From NCBI GenBank assembly GCA_947487895.1, contig CANKYF010000001.1, positions 62,001 through 126,000 on the forward strand: 64,000 nucleotides of DNA. Direction: 5' to 3'. The notes under the pieces are model-generated. The model saw only the letters and a program-made list of their open reading frames with translations, searched no databases and was not told the origin of the DNA. The DNA is from an uncultured Flavobacteriaceae bacterium. GTDB lineage: Bacteria; Bacteroidota; Bacteroidia; Flavobacteriales; Flavobacteriaceae. Of this stretch, positions 9,103 through 18,027 are shown in pieces; the first letter of the stretch is position 1; every line of letters begins with the position of its first letter. The position numbers and the translations under genes were made by a program.

Positions 9103-12100
9103 TTACTCTACAAGGACCTTTTTAGAAATTGATCCATGCTCAGTAAAAACCTTGATAAAATACACCCCTGTATTTATTGATTTAACGTTAAGCTCAATAT
9201 TATTTTTATTAGAGTCTGTTTCAAAATATTTTGTAGACTGACCTAAAATATTATGAAGTTCTACAGATTTAACTTGTGTTAAATTTGGATTAAGAACTAT
9301 TATTTTTTTTGTTGCATTAGAATAGTAGGCTTGTATGCTTTTGATTAAAACATTATCATTAGTACTTAAAGATTGTTGTGATTGAAAAACTAACTCGAAA
9401 CGTTCTAAATATTCTCCCGCTGGCAAATGAACATCATAGTTACTATCCTTAAGATTATGATAGATGTTTTGTTCTAAGTCATGTAAATAAATATCTTTAT
9501 CAGCTTCGATATTTTCTATTCCTTCTAAACTAATACTTGCTATACCCTCAGTATTTGTTTTAATTCCAATAGGAAGCACTTGATCCTCATTAAAATGTCC
9601 AATAGATTGTATAATATATTTAACATTTTCAAAAGACCAGAACATATCTTCTAAATTCTCTTCAATTAAAGGAGCATCATATCCTATATCAAAAGACTTT
9701 GATGTGTTTTGTGTAGTACCAACAAGAATTTCTCTATGATAACCACCTGGAGAGTGAAACAATAATCTTATTTTTTCTCTATTTTCTGTTACGGCAGAGG
9801 ATTTCTGCGATCTAGACTTAATATTATTTTTTAAGAAGTTAGACGATGCTGTTGCTTCAGTTTGGAAGGCACGTTGACTATTTTGGAATACTAAATTACC
9901 TCCAACAATTGGCTCTGTTAAACTTGGGTCATTACTAGCACCCGAAAGGTTACTATCTGTATCTGCAGAGACAAAGAACCCTTGACCAATAGGAATATAA
10001 CGTCCAGGTGTTTTTGTTCCTATAGCACCAGTATTATTTATTCTAGCGTCGTTAGCTACAGCTGGTACACCTCCCATTAAGGTGTATGTGGCATATCCCC
10101 CTATATATTCTAATATTGCATGGCTACTTCCACCAAAGTGATCCCAAAAATATAGAGCTCCATTTATAATGTTTCCATTAATATTTCTTCCGTTTGTTTC
10201 TAAGTCACTAATGTTATCCATTATAAATTCATCTGCGTCTAAAGCAGAAGGATAAGGGTTTCCAACTAAATAGGCATTACCAGCAGAGATACTTAGGGTG
10301 ATGTCACCGTTATTTGGTTTTCCTTCAAAAACATAGTTTTGTGTTTGAGAAACATCACCACCTGTGTTAGCTACACCTTTCATTGTAAATCCTTCACCTG
10401 GGTTTAAAGTTCCCGTGCTTCTTATATGTTGCCAAAGTGAATAATTATCATTGGTTTGATTAGCGTATTTCCAAATCCAATAATCTGCTATACTGATATC
10501 TGTACCAGATACACTACCATTATAACTGGTAGTATTAAACGTAATATTATTTGGTGTAGCAGATAAAGTTCCGTTTTTTAATATACCACTTGCTAAATTA
10601 TAACTATTGTTGTTAGATGATGTTGAGGTTATGCTTACAGGTAAAGACCAATAATTATAAGTATACAAATCTTTTGTACCTTGCTGATCTCTTTCAATAG
10701 TTCCAGAACTTGTTACATCTAGAATACTATTATCAGTTTGAATTAATTGAGATTCTCCTTCTAAATCTATTTTACCATCAAGTTTTAAGTACCAATTATT
10801 ATATAACCCTTTATCTGTAGAAACTGTAAACTTAGCACCACTATCTACTATGAGACCTATCATGCCTTGGGTATTATAAGAGCCATCTAAAGTAATATTA
10901 TGTTTAATATGCACTATAGAGGTGTCATCACTATTATTTTGTTTAGAAGTAATATCCCATACATCTCCATGTACCCAACAATTAGCATCTGACCAATTTC
11001 CTGAAGATTTAGTTTCATAAGGTAAAGGAGCAGTTTGAAAGGCTATATCTTTTATATTATACATAGTTGCACCAGAAGCCATATTGCTTACTACATCATC
11101 ATTATAAGCATCCATTTTATAGTAACGAGATAACGTTCCAGCTAAAGCTGCTGAAATATTAGCACTAATAAAGCTACCCTGTTCTGCAGTAGTAAGCTCT
11201 TGATATATCATTCTCTGTAATTCATCCTTTGTTAAAGCTTTAGAGAAAACTCTAACTTCATCAATTTCACCTTCAAAATAATTACTATCTGTATCTGAGG
11301 TTCTACCTAAAGTAAAACTGGAACTATCTGATGGTAAGATTCCAGATATGCTAGTAGTTGCTAATTCATTGCCATTTACATATAATAAAAATTCTCCATC
11401 TGTACTATTATATACAGCCGCTATATGCGCCCAAATACCAGATGTTGCTCCACTACAATCTAGTGTAGTACCATTAGCAGTAGCTCTTATTTGATTACTA
11501 CTAGTTACCATTATATTAAAATTATTTTGACCTAGAATAACTCTATCTCCAGATGCTCCAGGTTCTATTTTAATCCATGCCATTAATGTAGCATTAGCCC
11601 AACCGCTCATTACAGAAGCTTCTTCTACATAATCATTTCGTCCATCAAAAAATAGGGTGTAAGAATCATTTAGGTCTCTTGGAGACCCAAAAACTGTATT
11701 ATCTGTATCAAAAGTATCTAGTATGCCGTCTTGATCTGCATCTGCAGTTCCATCTATATCACCATCATTATCAGCATCTAAGTGTGCATAAATTGGTATG
11801 TTATCTATGTCACTACCATTTGTGAAATCGTTGGGGCTATCTGCACTGTCTACATCTCTGTAATTTGGTATACCATCACTATCATCATCTAAAGGATCTG
11901 CATAATTACTTCCAAAATCGTCACCATCGGCATCATCATCATTTGTATCAATTATTGCTAGAATACCATCTCCGTCTACATCATTATTGTTAATCTTACT
12001 TATATAATCTTCAGTATCTGATCCATTACCAACACCATCTCCAGTAATATCTACATCACCTTTTCCATCATATTCAACGGCATCAAAAATACCATCGTTA

Positions 12101-14049
12101 TCTGAATCAGGATCTAGATAATCTGGTACACCATCTAAATCTGTATCGATATAAGAAGCAGGAGGTGTTTCATAAGAATCATGAACACCATTTTTATTAT
12201 TATCTATCCAACCTGTACCGTACAGAGTGCCATCTTTATCTGGGTCTGAAAAGCCTAACTCTACTACATTTGGTATGCCATCGTCGTCATTATCTAAATC
12301 TGCTGCATCTGCAACACCATCTTCATCTACATCACATAATGTTTGCTTTACAATAATATCGTCTATGGCTAAATCATTACCTGCTCCACCAGGACTTTGA
12401 TTTGTTAATCTTACAGTAAACTCAGTGTAAGTTGAGTTAAAAGTTGCGGACACATCTACCCAGTCTCCAGTAACATAATCTGAAGTAGGAGGTATTAGAC
12501 CAGATGAGGTTGAAGCAATAACAGTGTTTGTAGGGTCTAAGACTTCAATTAATACAGATGGTCTATTCCTAGTAGCAATGTTAGGAGCATCAGCTCTGTC
12601 TAAGTTGATAATTGAAAAACCGTAGGTAACATCAACTCCAGCTGTTACACCAGTAATAGTTGTTTCATAAAAAACACCTGCTGCGTAATCTGCGTTAAAC
12701 ATGGCCATTCTTCCATTAGTATCTCCTGAAGTATGATCTAAACCTGGATACCAATACTGATCTGCCCAACTTGCAACTTCACCGTTTGGTGTGTCATTAT
12801 TTCCATCAGCATTTGCTGCTTTATAATATGAGACGTATGAGCCATCGTTTAAATTGATACTACCATTACAAGTTCCAGTTCCATCTTCGTAACAATAAGA
12901 TGCACCAGATATGGTTTGTCTTGTTGTTCCTGAACCAAAGTCTTCATTTAAGAAAATAACATCTGTTGTTTTTCTTGTTGGACTATTAATACAAAAAAGT
13001 TGTTCTTGTATATCAAGAATTCCATCGTTATCATCATCTCCGTCAACAGTGTCTGGAATTCCATCTCCATCTGTGTCTGGATAAATTTGTGTGCCTTCTC
13101 CTTCTATTAAAAATGTATAAGTGGGATAAGTTGCGTCATTAGAAGTAACAGATACAGTAGCTGAATAATTAATTTCAGAGGTAGGATCAAATGCTACTGT
13201 AAAAGTTTCTGAATTTCCAGGAGCTATGGTAGCATTGTCTGGCTGATCAGAAATTGTGAAAACGCCACTAGGATCTGATATTGGTAATGTTAAAGTTAAA
13301 TTAGCTGCTCCATTATTTGTGATAACAAAGCTTCTTTCTAGAGGTGCCACATCAAGATCTTGTGAACCAAAATCTGTGTTGTTGCTTATATCTGTAGTGG
13401 TACTTCCCGAGGAAATGCTGTTCCCACTTCCTGAGATATCTATTGAGCTTGCTGAAGCTCCAGTAATGTTTATAGTATAATCTTCTACATCTCCACGATA
13501 GGTATTTGTAAAGTCGCAACCATCACTAGATATCACAGCACCACTTGAACCACCACCGCATGTAGTGCAATAAGATCCTTGTATTCTCAATCTTGCAGTA
13601 CCAGTTATAGCTGAAGAATTAACTGTGAAAGAGCCAGATATAGTATGAGTTAAATTTGGCCAGCTATCAACATAACTTCCAGAATCATAAACTTGAGTAT
13701 AATTACCATCATTATTATAATCAATCCAAATTCTTACTTTCATGTCTCCCCACATATTTCCTCCCTTATCATTTAAAATAGAGAAGTTATAAGTGTTTCC
13801 AGCTGTCATATCTATAGAAATAGAAGTATAGTCTGTATAACGTAAATTATTGTTTGTGTTATTAATTTCTGCAGTTGAGTTATCACCATCTATCGTTACA
13901 TTAGAAATGTGAAAACCATTCCAATTAACCAAATCGGAACCACCTAAGGAATTTATATTATATGTACACTGAGCACTTATATTGCTAACATGAAGTATGA
14001 AACATGCGCAAAATAAAACTACCCTTGAGAGTGTGTAGGTTGTTTTCAT
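9103..14049 (-). CDS. Giant T9SS-secreted protein: GEVED, anchor, Ca-binding Asp repeats, LamG, sorting domain
   Basis: A secreted protein of 1648 residues. In order: signal peptide (1-26, ending NISAQ); a GEVED-type domain (about 30-195, ending GDVEDYTINI); a choice-of-anchor D-like immunoglobulin domain (about 200-320); Asp-rich thrombospondin-3-like calcium-binding repeats (DTDGDGIPD, DDDNDGILD and more); a receptor-like beta-sandwich; further Asp repeats; a LamG/concanavalin-like domain (about 793-948); a module of about 550 residues shared with the 18028-23220 gene; and a C-terminal type A T9SS sorting domain (about 1565-1648, ending KKVLVE). It is probably exported by T9SS and anchored on or released from the cell surface, where it may bind glycans or mediate adhesion. 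I see no catalytic motif. The promoter shares tandem boxes with the next two genes. Confidence 0.85.
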   Translation of the reverse strand: MKTTYTLSRVVLFCACFILHVSNISAQCTYNINSLGGSDLVNWNGFHISNVTIDGDNSTAEINNTNNNLRYTDYTSISIDMTAGNTYNFSILNDKGGNMWGDMKVRIWIDYNNDGNYTQVYDSGSYVDSWPNLTHTISGSFTVNSSAITGTARLRIQGSYCTTCGGGSSGAVISSDGCDFTNTYRGDVEDYTINITGASASSIDISGSGNSISSGSTTTDISNNTDFGSQDLDVAPLERSFVITNNGAANLTLTLPISDPSGVFTISDQPDNATIAPGNSETFTVAFDPTSEINYSATVSVTSNDATYPTYTFLIEGEGTQIYPDTDGDGIPDTVDGDDDNDGILDIQEQLFCINSPTRKTTDVIFLNEDFGSGTTRQTISGASYCYEDGTGTCNGSINLNDGSYVSYYKAANADGNNDTPNGEVASWADQYWYPGLDHTSGDTNGRMAMFNADYAAGVFYETTITGVTAGVDVTYGFSIINLDRADAPNIATRNRPSVLIEVLDPTNTVIASTSSGLIPPTSDYVTGDWVDVSATFNSTYTEFTVRLTNQSPGGAGNDLAIDDIIVKQTLCDVDEDGVADAADLDNDDDGIPNVVELGFSDPDKDGTLYGTGWIDNNKNGVHDSYETPPASYIDTDLDGVPDYLDPDSDNDGIFDAVEYDGKGDVDITGDGVGNGSDTEDYISKINNNDVDGDGILAIIDTNDDDADGDDFGSNYADPLDDDSDGIPNYRDVDSADSPNDFTNGSDIDNIPIYAHLDADNDGDIDGTADADQDGILDTFDTDNTVFGSPRDLNDSYTLFFDGRNDYVEEASVMSGWANATLMAWIKIEPGASGDRVILGQNNFNIMVTSSNQIRATANGTTLDCSGATSGIWAHIAAVYNSTDGEFLLYVNGNELATTSISGILPSDSSSFTLGRTSDTDSNYFEGEIDEVRVFSKALTKDELQRMIYQELTTAEQGSFISANISAALAGTLSRYYKMDAYNDDVVSNMASGATMYNIKDIAFQTAPLPYETKSSGNWSDANCWVHGDVWDITSKQNNSDDTSIVHIKHNITLDGSYNTQGMIGLIVDSGAKFTVSTDKGLYNNWYLKLDGKIDLEGESQLIQTDNSILDVTSSGTIERDQQGTKDLYTYNYWSLPVSITSTSSNNNSYNLASGILKNGTLSATPNNITFNTTSYNGSVSGTDISIADYWIWKYANQTNDNYSLWQHIRSTGTLNPGEGFTMKGVANTGGDVSQTQNYVFEGKPNNGDITLSISAGNAYLVGNPYPSALDADEFIMDNISDLETNGRNINGNIINGALYFWDHFGGSSHAILEYIGGYATYTLMGGVPAVANDARINNTGAIGTKTPGRYIPIGQGFFVSADTDSNLSGASNDPSLTEPIVGGNLVFQNSQRAFQTEATASSNFLKNNIKSRSQKSSAVTENREKIRLLFHSPGGYHREILVGTTQNTSKSFDIGYDAPLIEENLEDMFWSFENVKYIIQSIGHFNEDQVLPIGIKTNTEGIASISLEGIENIEADKDIYLHDLEQNIYHNLKDSNYDVHLPAGEYLERFELVFQSQQSLSTNDNVLIKSIQAYYSNATKKIIVLNPNLTQVKSVELHNILGQSTKYFETDSNKNNIELNVKSINTGVYFIKVFTEHGSISKKVLVE

Positions 14050-14098
14050 GTGAGAGACTATATTAGATTTGAGGGATCTTTTATTTTAAATAGCGAGA

Positions 14099-14147
14099 CA
14101 AATATATATGTGTAATCCATGAAATGCAAAAAAAATCGACAAAAGAC
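14099..14147 (-). promoter_or_regulatory. Promoter with tandem 15-bp boxes upstream of the 9103-14049 gene
   Basis: On the minus strand TATATTTG (complement of 14099-14106) is a full -7 match. Six nt upstream is TAATCCATGAAATGC (plus strand 14113-14127), and 20 bp further a weaker copy, AAATCGACAAAAGAC (14133-14147). A third, good copy, ATATCGATGAAATAC, lies at 14164-14178. The same layout occurs upstream of the next two leftward genes. Confidence 0.65.
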
Positions 14148-14177
14148 GTAGTTATTTTTAATAATATCGATGAAATA

Positions 14178-14210
14178 CAAAAAAGCAGAACTAAAGTGTT
14201 CTGCTTTTTT
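14178..14210. terminator. Bidirectional terminator downstream of the 14433-17867 gene
   Basis: AAAAGCAGAAC (14181-14191) pairs with GTTCTGCTTTT (14198-14208) around TAAAGT. It is flanked by A and T runs, so it can work on either strand; the leftward gene ending at 14433 is the likely user. Confidence 0.8.
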
Positions 14211-14432
14211 GTGAGACCTAAATAGGACATAGCCTAAGATTTTCATCTTAAATATGCTACTTATGATTAGATCACTAATCATTTTACTAAATAAATTTTA
14301 GGTGAAATGATGAGAGTGAGAAAGGTTATAAATCATATTAATATGATTTATAAATTAGCAATTTACATTACGATATGAGAGAATTTTAAGGGTTAATTAA
14401 TTTTTTATATTAGTTAGTGTTAGTAATTTATC

Positions 14433-17400
14433 TTAATTTTTAATCAACTTTTTTATTATTGATTTACCAGATTCTTTATCTGTTATTTTCATGATATATG
14501 TACCTGTATTTAATCTATATGCATTAGTTAGAATAATAATGTTTCCATTTGTACTCTTTAAAGTTTGGTTGAATATAATTCTTCCACTAATGTCAGATAA
14601 AACAAAATTAAAGTTGTTATTATTAAAAGGAACACTAATATTAACAATGTCATAAAATGGGTTTGGTGAAATTGTTACAGTTTCTAGGTTCAGTTCATTA
14701 TCAATACTTAGAGTTTCGTCAAGTGTTGCTGGATTACAATCATCATCAATGCCATTATCAGGAATTTCAGTAGCATTTGGGTTGATTCCAGTTTCGGTAT
14801 CATCACAATCAGTATTATCAGCAACATAACCGCTAGGTTGTGTATTAGCTAGTTGATTTACACTAGGATCTCCGTAGGTATCATTATCAGTATCTGCATA
14901 CCACGTTCTAAGGTCGGCACCATCACAATCTTCATCAATGCCGTTATCAGGAATTTCAGTAGCATTTGGGTTGATTCCAGTTTCGGTATCATCACAATCT
15001 GTATTATCCGCAACATAACCGCTAGGCTGTGTATTTGCTAGTTGATTTACACTAGGGTCTCCATAGGTATCATTATCAGTATCTGCATACCAAGTTCTAA
15101 GGTCGGCACCATCACAATCTTCATCAATGCCGTTATCAGGGATTTCAGTAGCATTTGGATTGATTCCAGTTTCGGTATCATCACAATCTGTATTATCCGC
15201 AACATAACCGCTAGGCTGTGTATTAGCTAGTTGATTTACACTAGGGTCTCCGTAGGTATCATTATCAGTATCTGCATACCAAGTTCTAAGGTCAGCACCA
15301 TCACAATCTTCATCAATGCCATTATCAGGAATTTCAGTAGCATTTGGATTGATTCCAGTTACGGTATCATCACAATCAGTATTATCCGCAACATAACCGC
15401 TAGGTTGTGTATTTGCTAGTTGATTTACACTAGGGTCTCCGTAGGTATCATTATCAGTATCTGCATACCAAGTTCTAAGGTCAGCACCATCACAATCTTC
15501 ATCAATGCCATTATCAGGAATTTCAGTAGCATTTGGATTGATTCCAGTTTCGGTATCATCACAATCTGTATTATCCGCAACATAACCGCTAGGCTGTGTA
15601 TTTGCTAGTTGATTTACACTAGGGTCTCCATAGGTATCATTATCAGTATCTGCATACCAAGTTCTAAGGTCGGCACCATCACAATTTTCATCAATACCGT
15701 TATCAGGAATTTCAGTAGCATTTGGATTGATTCCAGTTTCGGTATCATCACAATCAGTATTATCCGCAACATAACCGCTAGGCTGTGTATTTGCTAGTTG
15801 ATTTACACTAGGGTCTCCGTAGGTATCATTATCAGTATCTGCATACCAGGTTCTAAGGTCGGCACCATCACAATCTTCATCAATGCCGTTATCAGGAATT
15901 TCAGTAGCACCTGGGTTGATTCCAGTTACGGTATCATCACAATCAGTATTATCCGCAACATAACCGCTAGGTTGTGTATTTGCTAGTTGATTTACACTAG
16001 GGTCTCCGTAGGTATCATTATCAGTATCTGCATACCAAGTTCTAAGGTCAGCACCATCACAATCTTCATCAATACCATTATCAGGAATTTCAGTAGCACC
16101 AGGATAAACTGTGTCGTTAAGATCATCGCAATCTGTATTGTTACTTACGTAACCACTAGGTTGAGTATTGGCTGTTAATGTAAAGTTACTGTCTCCATAG
16201 TTATCATTATCACCATCAAAGTACCAAGTTTTCAGATCTGCACCATCACAATTTTCATCAATGCCATTGTCAGGAATTTCAGTAGCATCTGGGTTGATTC
16301 CAGTTTCGGTATCATCACAGTCAGTATTATCAGCAACATAACCAGCTGGCTGTGTATTTGCAATTATTGTATTTGTGTTATCTCCATAAGTATCATTATC
16401 AGTATCTGCGTACCACGTTCGGGAATCGAACCCATCACAGTCTTCATCAATACCATTATCTAGAATTTCAATAGCCCCCGGATTTATAGTGCCGTTAAAA
16501 TCACTACAATCAGTATTATCGGCAACATAACCAGCTGGCTGTGTATTCGCTATTAATGTAAAATTAGTGTCTGTAGTGCCATAATTATCAGTATCATTAT
16601 CTAAGAACCATGTTTTAGCATCAAACCCATCACAATCTTCATCAATATTATTATCAGGAATTTCAGTAGCCCCAGGGTTGATTCCAGTTTCGGTATCATC
16701 ACAATCAGTATTATCAGCAACATAACCGCTAGGTTGTGTATTTGCTAGTTGATTTACACTAGGGTCTCCGTAGGTATCATTATCAGTATCTGCATACCAA
16801 GTTCTCAGGTCTGCGCCATCACAGTCTTCATCTATGCCATTATCTGGAGTTTCTGTAGCTGCTGGGTTGATTCCTGTTTCGGTATCGTCACAATCTGTAT
16901 TATCAGAAACATAACCTGCTGGTTGAGTGGCTGCTTGTTGTGATACATTTGGATCTCCGTAAGTATCATTATCGGTGTCAGCATACCATACAGGTAGATT
17001 ATTTGTAATGTTTATGGTGTAATCTTCAACTTCACCCCATGCAAAATTCTCGCAAGGGCCAGCGAAAGTTATATCTGATTTCATAGATATACGCATTCTA
17101 GTTGTACCTAAGGAAGCTGTAGCTGGTATAGTAAATCTCCCTGTTATCGATGAAGTACTAGCTGGACCTATAGATAAAACTTGTTCGCCAGAGTCTACAA
17201 AATCACCATCTTGATTATAGTCTATTCTTACTGCATAAGTTTCTTGAAGTTCACCTGTAATTGATATTGTGATTTCAACTTCTTCATTAACTAAAGCATT
17301 AGCTATTGATGAGGCGGTATAATCTACGTATTGATTATCTCCTGAAGAATTATTTATTTCTTTAACATTTACATTAGTTATAAATACAAAGTTTCCACTA

Positions 17401-17867
17401 TTATTTCCACTGGATTGGCAATAAGCAAATCTAGTTGTTGAAAAATTATAAGAACTACTATATGAAGAAGTACCAATGGAATATGTACCACGTACTTGTA
17501 TTTCATAATTTTCATTTGATGTTAGACCAGTTAAATCATAAGAAGTGGCTACTATGCCATTAACTTCTGTCCAAGTGCTGGAACTAGTTAATTTATATCT
17601 AATATCATAAGATGTGGCATTTGTCATAGTATCCCAAATCACAGTTGCAGTGTTATTTGTTATACTAGTAACAATTAAACCAGTTGGAATAATTGGAGGT
17701 AATAGAATATTTGATGGAGTTTTAATTCCATCAATAATATTATTGAAAGTAACCACACCACTATTAGTAGAATAGCCATAAGCTTCTAATTTTGTTAGTT
17801 TATCCATGGAAAAAGAAAAATGGATGTTAAACAAAATGAGAAAACTAAGTAGGGTAGTTTTTTTCAT
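14433..17867 (-). CDS. T9SS-secreted protein with FN3, GEVED and twelve MopE-like Asp/Cys repeats
   Basis: A secreted protein of 1144 residues. In order: signal peptide (1-20, ending HFSFS); a fibronectin type III domain (about 38-146); a GEVED domain (about 165-290, GEVEDYTINI); twelve repeats of about 63 residues (about 293-1050); and a T9SS sorting domain (about 1065-1144, ending KKLIKN). Each repeat reads W-Y-A-D-T-D-N-D-T-Y-G-D, then QPSGYVADNTDCDD, then INPxATEIPDNGIDEDCDG. It carries two conserved Cys and many Asp, like the putative metal-binding MopE-type family (PF11617), first described in a copper-binding protein. Calcium or other metal binding is likely but not shown. Repeats 6-12 are nearly identical; repeats 1-5 have diverged. 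The promoter has the tandem boxes. Confidence 0.87.
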   Translation of the reverse strand: MKKTTLLSFLILFNIHFSFSMDKLTKLEAYGYSTNSGVVTFNNIIDGIKTPSNILLPPIIPTGLIVTSITNNTATVIWDTMTNATSYDIRYKLTSSSTWTEVNGIVATSYDLTGLTSNENYEIQVRGTYSIGTSSYSSSYNFSTTRFAYCQSSGNNSGNFVFITNVNVKEINNSSGDNQYVDYTASSIANALVNEEVEITISITGELQETYAVRIDYNQDGDFVDSGEQVLSIGPASTSSITGRFTIPATASLGTTRMRISMKSDITFAGPCENFAWGEVEDYTINITNNLPVWYADTDNDTYGDPNVSQQAATQPAGYVSDNTDCDDTETGINPAATETPDNGIDEDCDGADLRTWYADTDNDTYGDPSVNQLANTQPSGYVADNTDCDDTETGINPGATEIPDNNIDEDCDGFDAKTWFLDNDTDNYGTTDTNFTLIANTQPAGYVADNTDCSDFNGTINPGAIEILDNGIDEDCDGFDSRTWYADTDNDTYGDNTNTIIANTQPAGYVADNTDCDDTETGINPDATEIPDNGIDENCDGADLKTWYFDGDNDNYGDSNFTLTANTQPSGYVSNNTDCDDLNDTVYPGATEIPDNGIDEDCDGADLRTWYADTDNDTYGDPSVNQLANTQPSGYVADNTDCDDTVTGINPGATEIPDNGIDEDCDGADLRTWYADTDNDTYGDPSVNQLANTQPSGYVADNTDCDDTETGINPNATEIPDNGIDENCDGADLRTWYADTDNDTYGDPSVNQLANTQPSGYVADNTDCDDTETGINPNATEIPDNGIDEDCDGADLRTWYADTDNDTYGDPSVNQLANTQPSGYVADNTDCDDTVTGINPNATEIPDNGIDEDCDGADLRTWYADTDNDTYGDPSVNQLANTQPSGYVADNTDCDDTETGINPNATEIPDNGIDEDCDGADLRTWYADTDNDTYGDPSVNQLANTQPSGYVADNTDCDDTETGINPNATEIPDNGIDEDCDGADLRTWYADTDNDTYGDPSVNQLANTQPSGYVADNTDCDDTETGINPNATEIPDNGIDDDCNPATLDETLSIDNELNLETVTISPNPFYDIVNISVPFNNNNFNFVLSDISGRIIFNQTLKSTNGNIIILTNAYRLNTGTYIMKITDKESGKSIIKKLIKN
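14715..16990 (-). repeat. Twelve tandem coding repeats, about 189 bp each
   Basis: The repeats lie inside the 14433-17867 gene. The seven units nearest the 3' end (about 14715-16105) have an exact 189-bp period and differ at only a few bases; the codon changes include TETG/TVTG, NATE/GATE and EDCD/ENCD. The five units at the 5' side differ in length by a few codons and are older. The unit length is a multiple of three, so gain or loss of units keeps the frame. Confidence 0.95.
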
Positions 17868-17906
17868 ACTATAAGATATATTTTAAATATCGATGCTAAA
17901 GTAATA

Positions 17907-17955
17907 CATATTTATATTATTAATCCATGAAACGCTTTAATAGTCGATGAAATGC
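17907..17955 (-). promoter_or_regulatory. Promoter with tandem 15-bp boxes upstream of the 14433-17867 gene
   Basis: On the minus strand TAAATATG (complement of 17907-17914) stands at the -7 position, one base off consensus. Six nt upstream is TAATCCATGAAACGC (17921-17935) and, with an exact 20-bp period, TAGTCGATGAAATGC (17941-17955). These are the clearest two copies of the box. Confidence 0.65.
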
Positions 17956-17970
17956 ATTTTTTTTTAACAA

Positions 17971-18002
17971 AAAAAGACTAAAAATCAACTTTAGTCTTTT
18001 TT
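17971..18002 (-). terminator. Terminator of the 18028-23220 gene
   Basis: AAAAAGACTAAA (17971-17982) pairs with TTTAGTCTTTTT (17990-18001). It is bordered by A-rich and T-rich runs and lies 26 nt past the stop of the leftward gene. Confidence 0.85.
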
Positions 18003-18027
18003 GAAATCATTGTTTTTTTAGAAAAGG

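Larger units (their letters stand above)
14050..14432. other. Intergenic region between two leftward giant genes
   Basis: This spacer holds the tandem-box promoter of the downstream gene (14099-14178) and the terminator of the upstream gene (14181-14204). The remaining 14205-14432 is AT-rich and I see nothing else in it. The open frame at 14058-14282 runs through both elements and is not a gene. Confidence 0.6.

Noticed and set aside
12165-12356. His/Leu-rich open frame of 63 codons
   Set aside because: It is an antisense reading of the Asp-rich calcium repeats; GAT codons read as ATC/CAT in the other strand.
14058-14282. Open frame of 74 codons on the minus strand
   Set aside because: It runs through the tandem-box promoter and a strong terminator hairpin and encodes no recognisable protein.
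14715-16105. Regular repeats that might suggest a CRISPR array
   Set aside because: The units are 189 bp, contiguous without unique spacers, and code for protein in one long frame.
14853-16178. Seven open frames of about 62 residues on the plus strand, spaced 189 bp apart
   Set aside because: They are antisense shadows of the tandem repeats in the 14433-17867 gene. They recur because the repeat length is a multiple of three, and they have no start context or family likeness.
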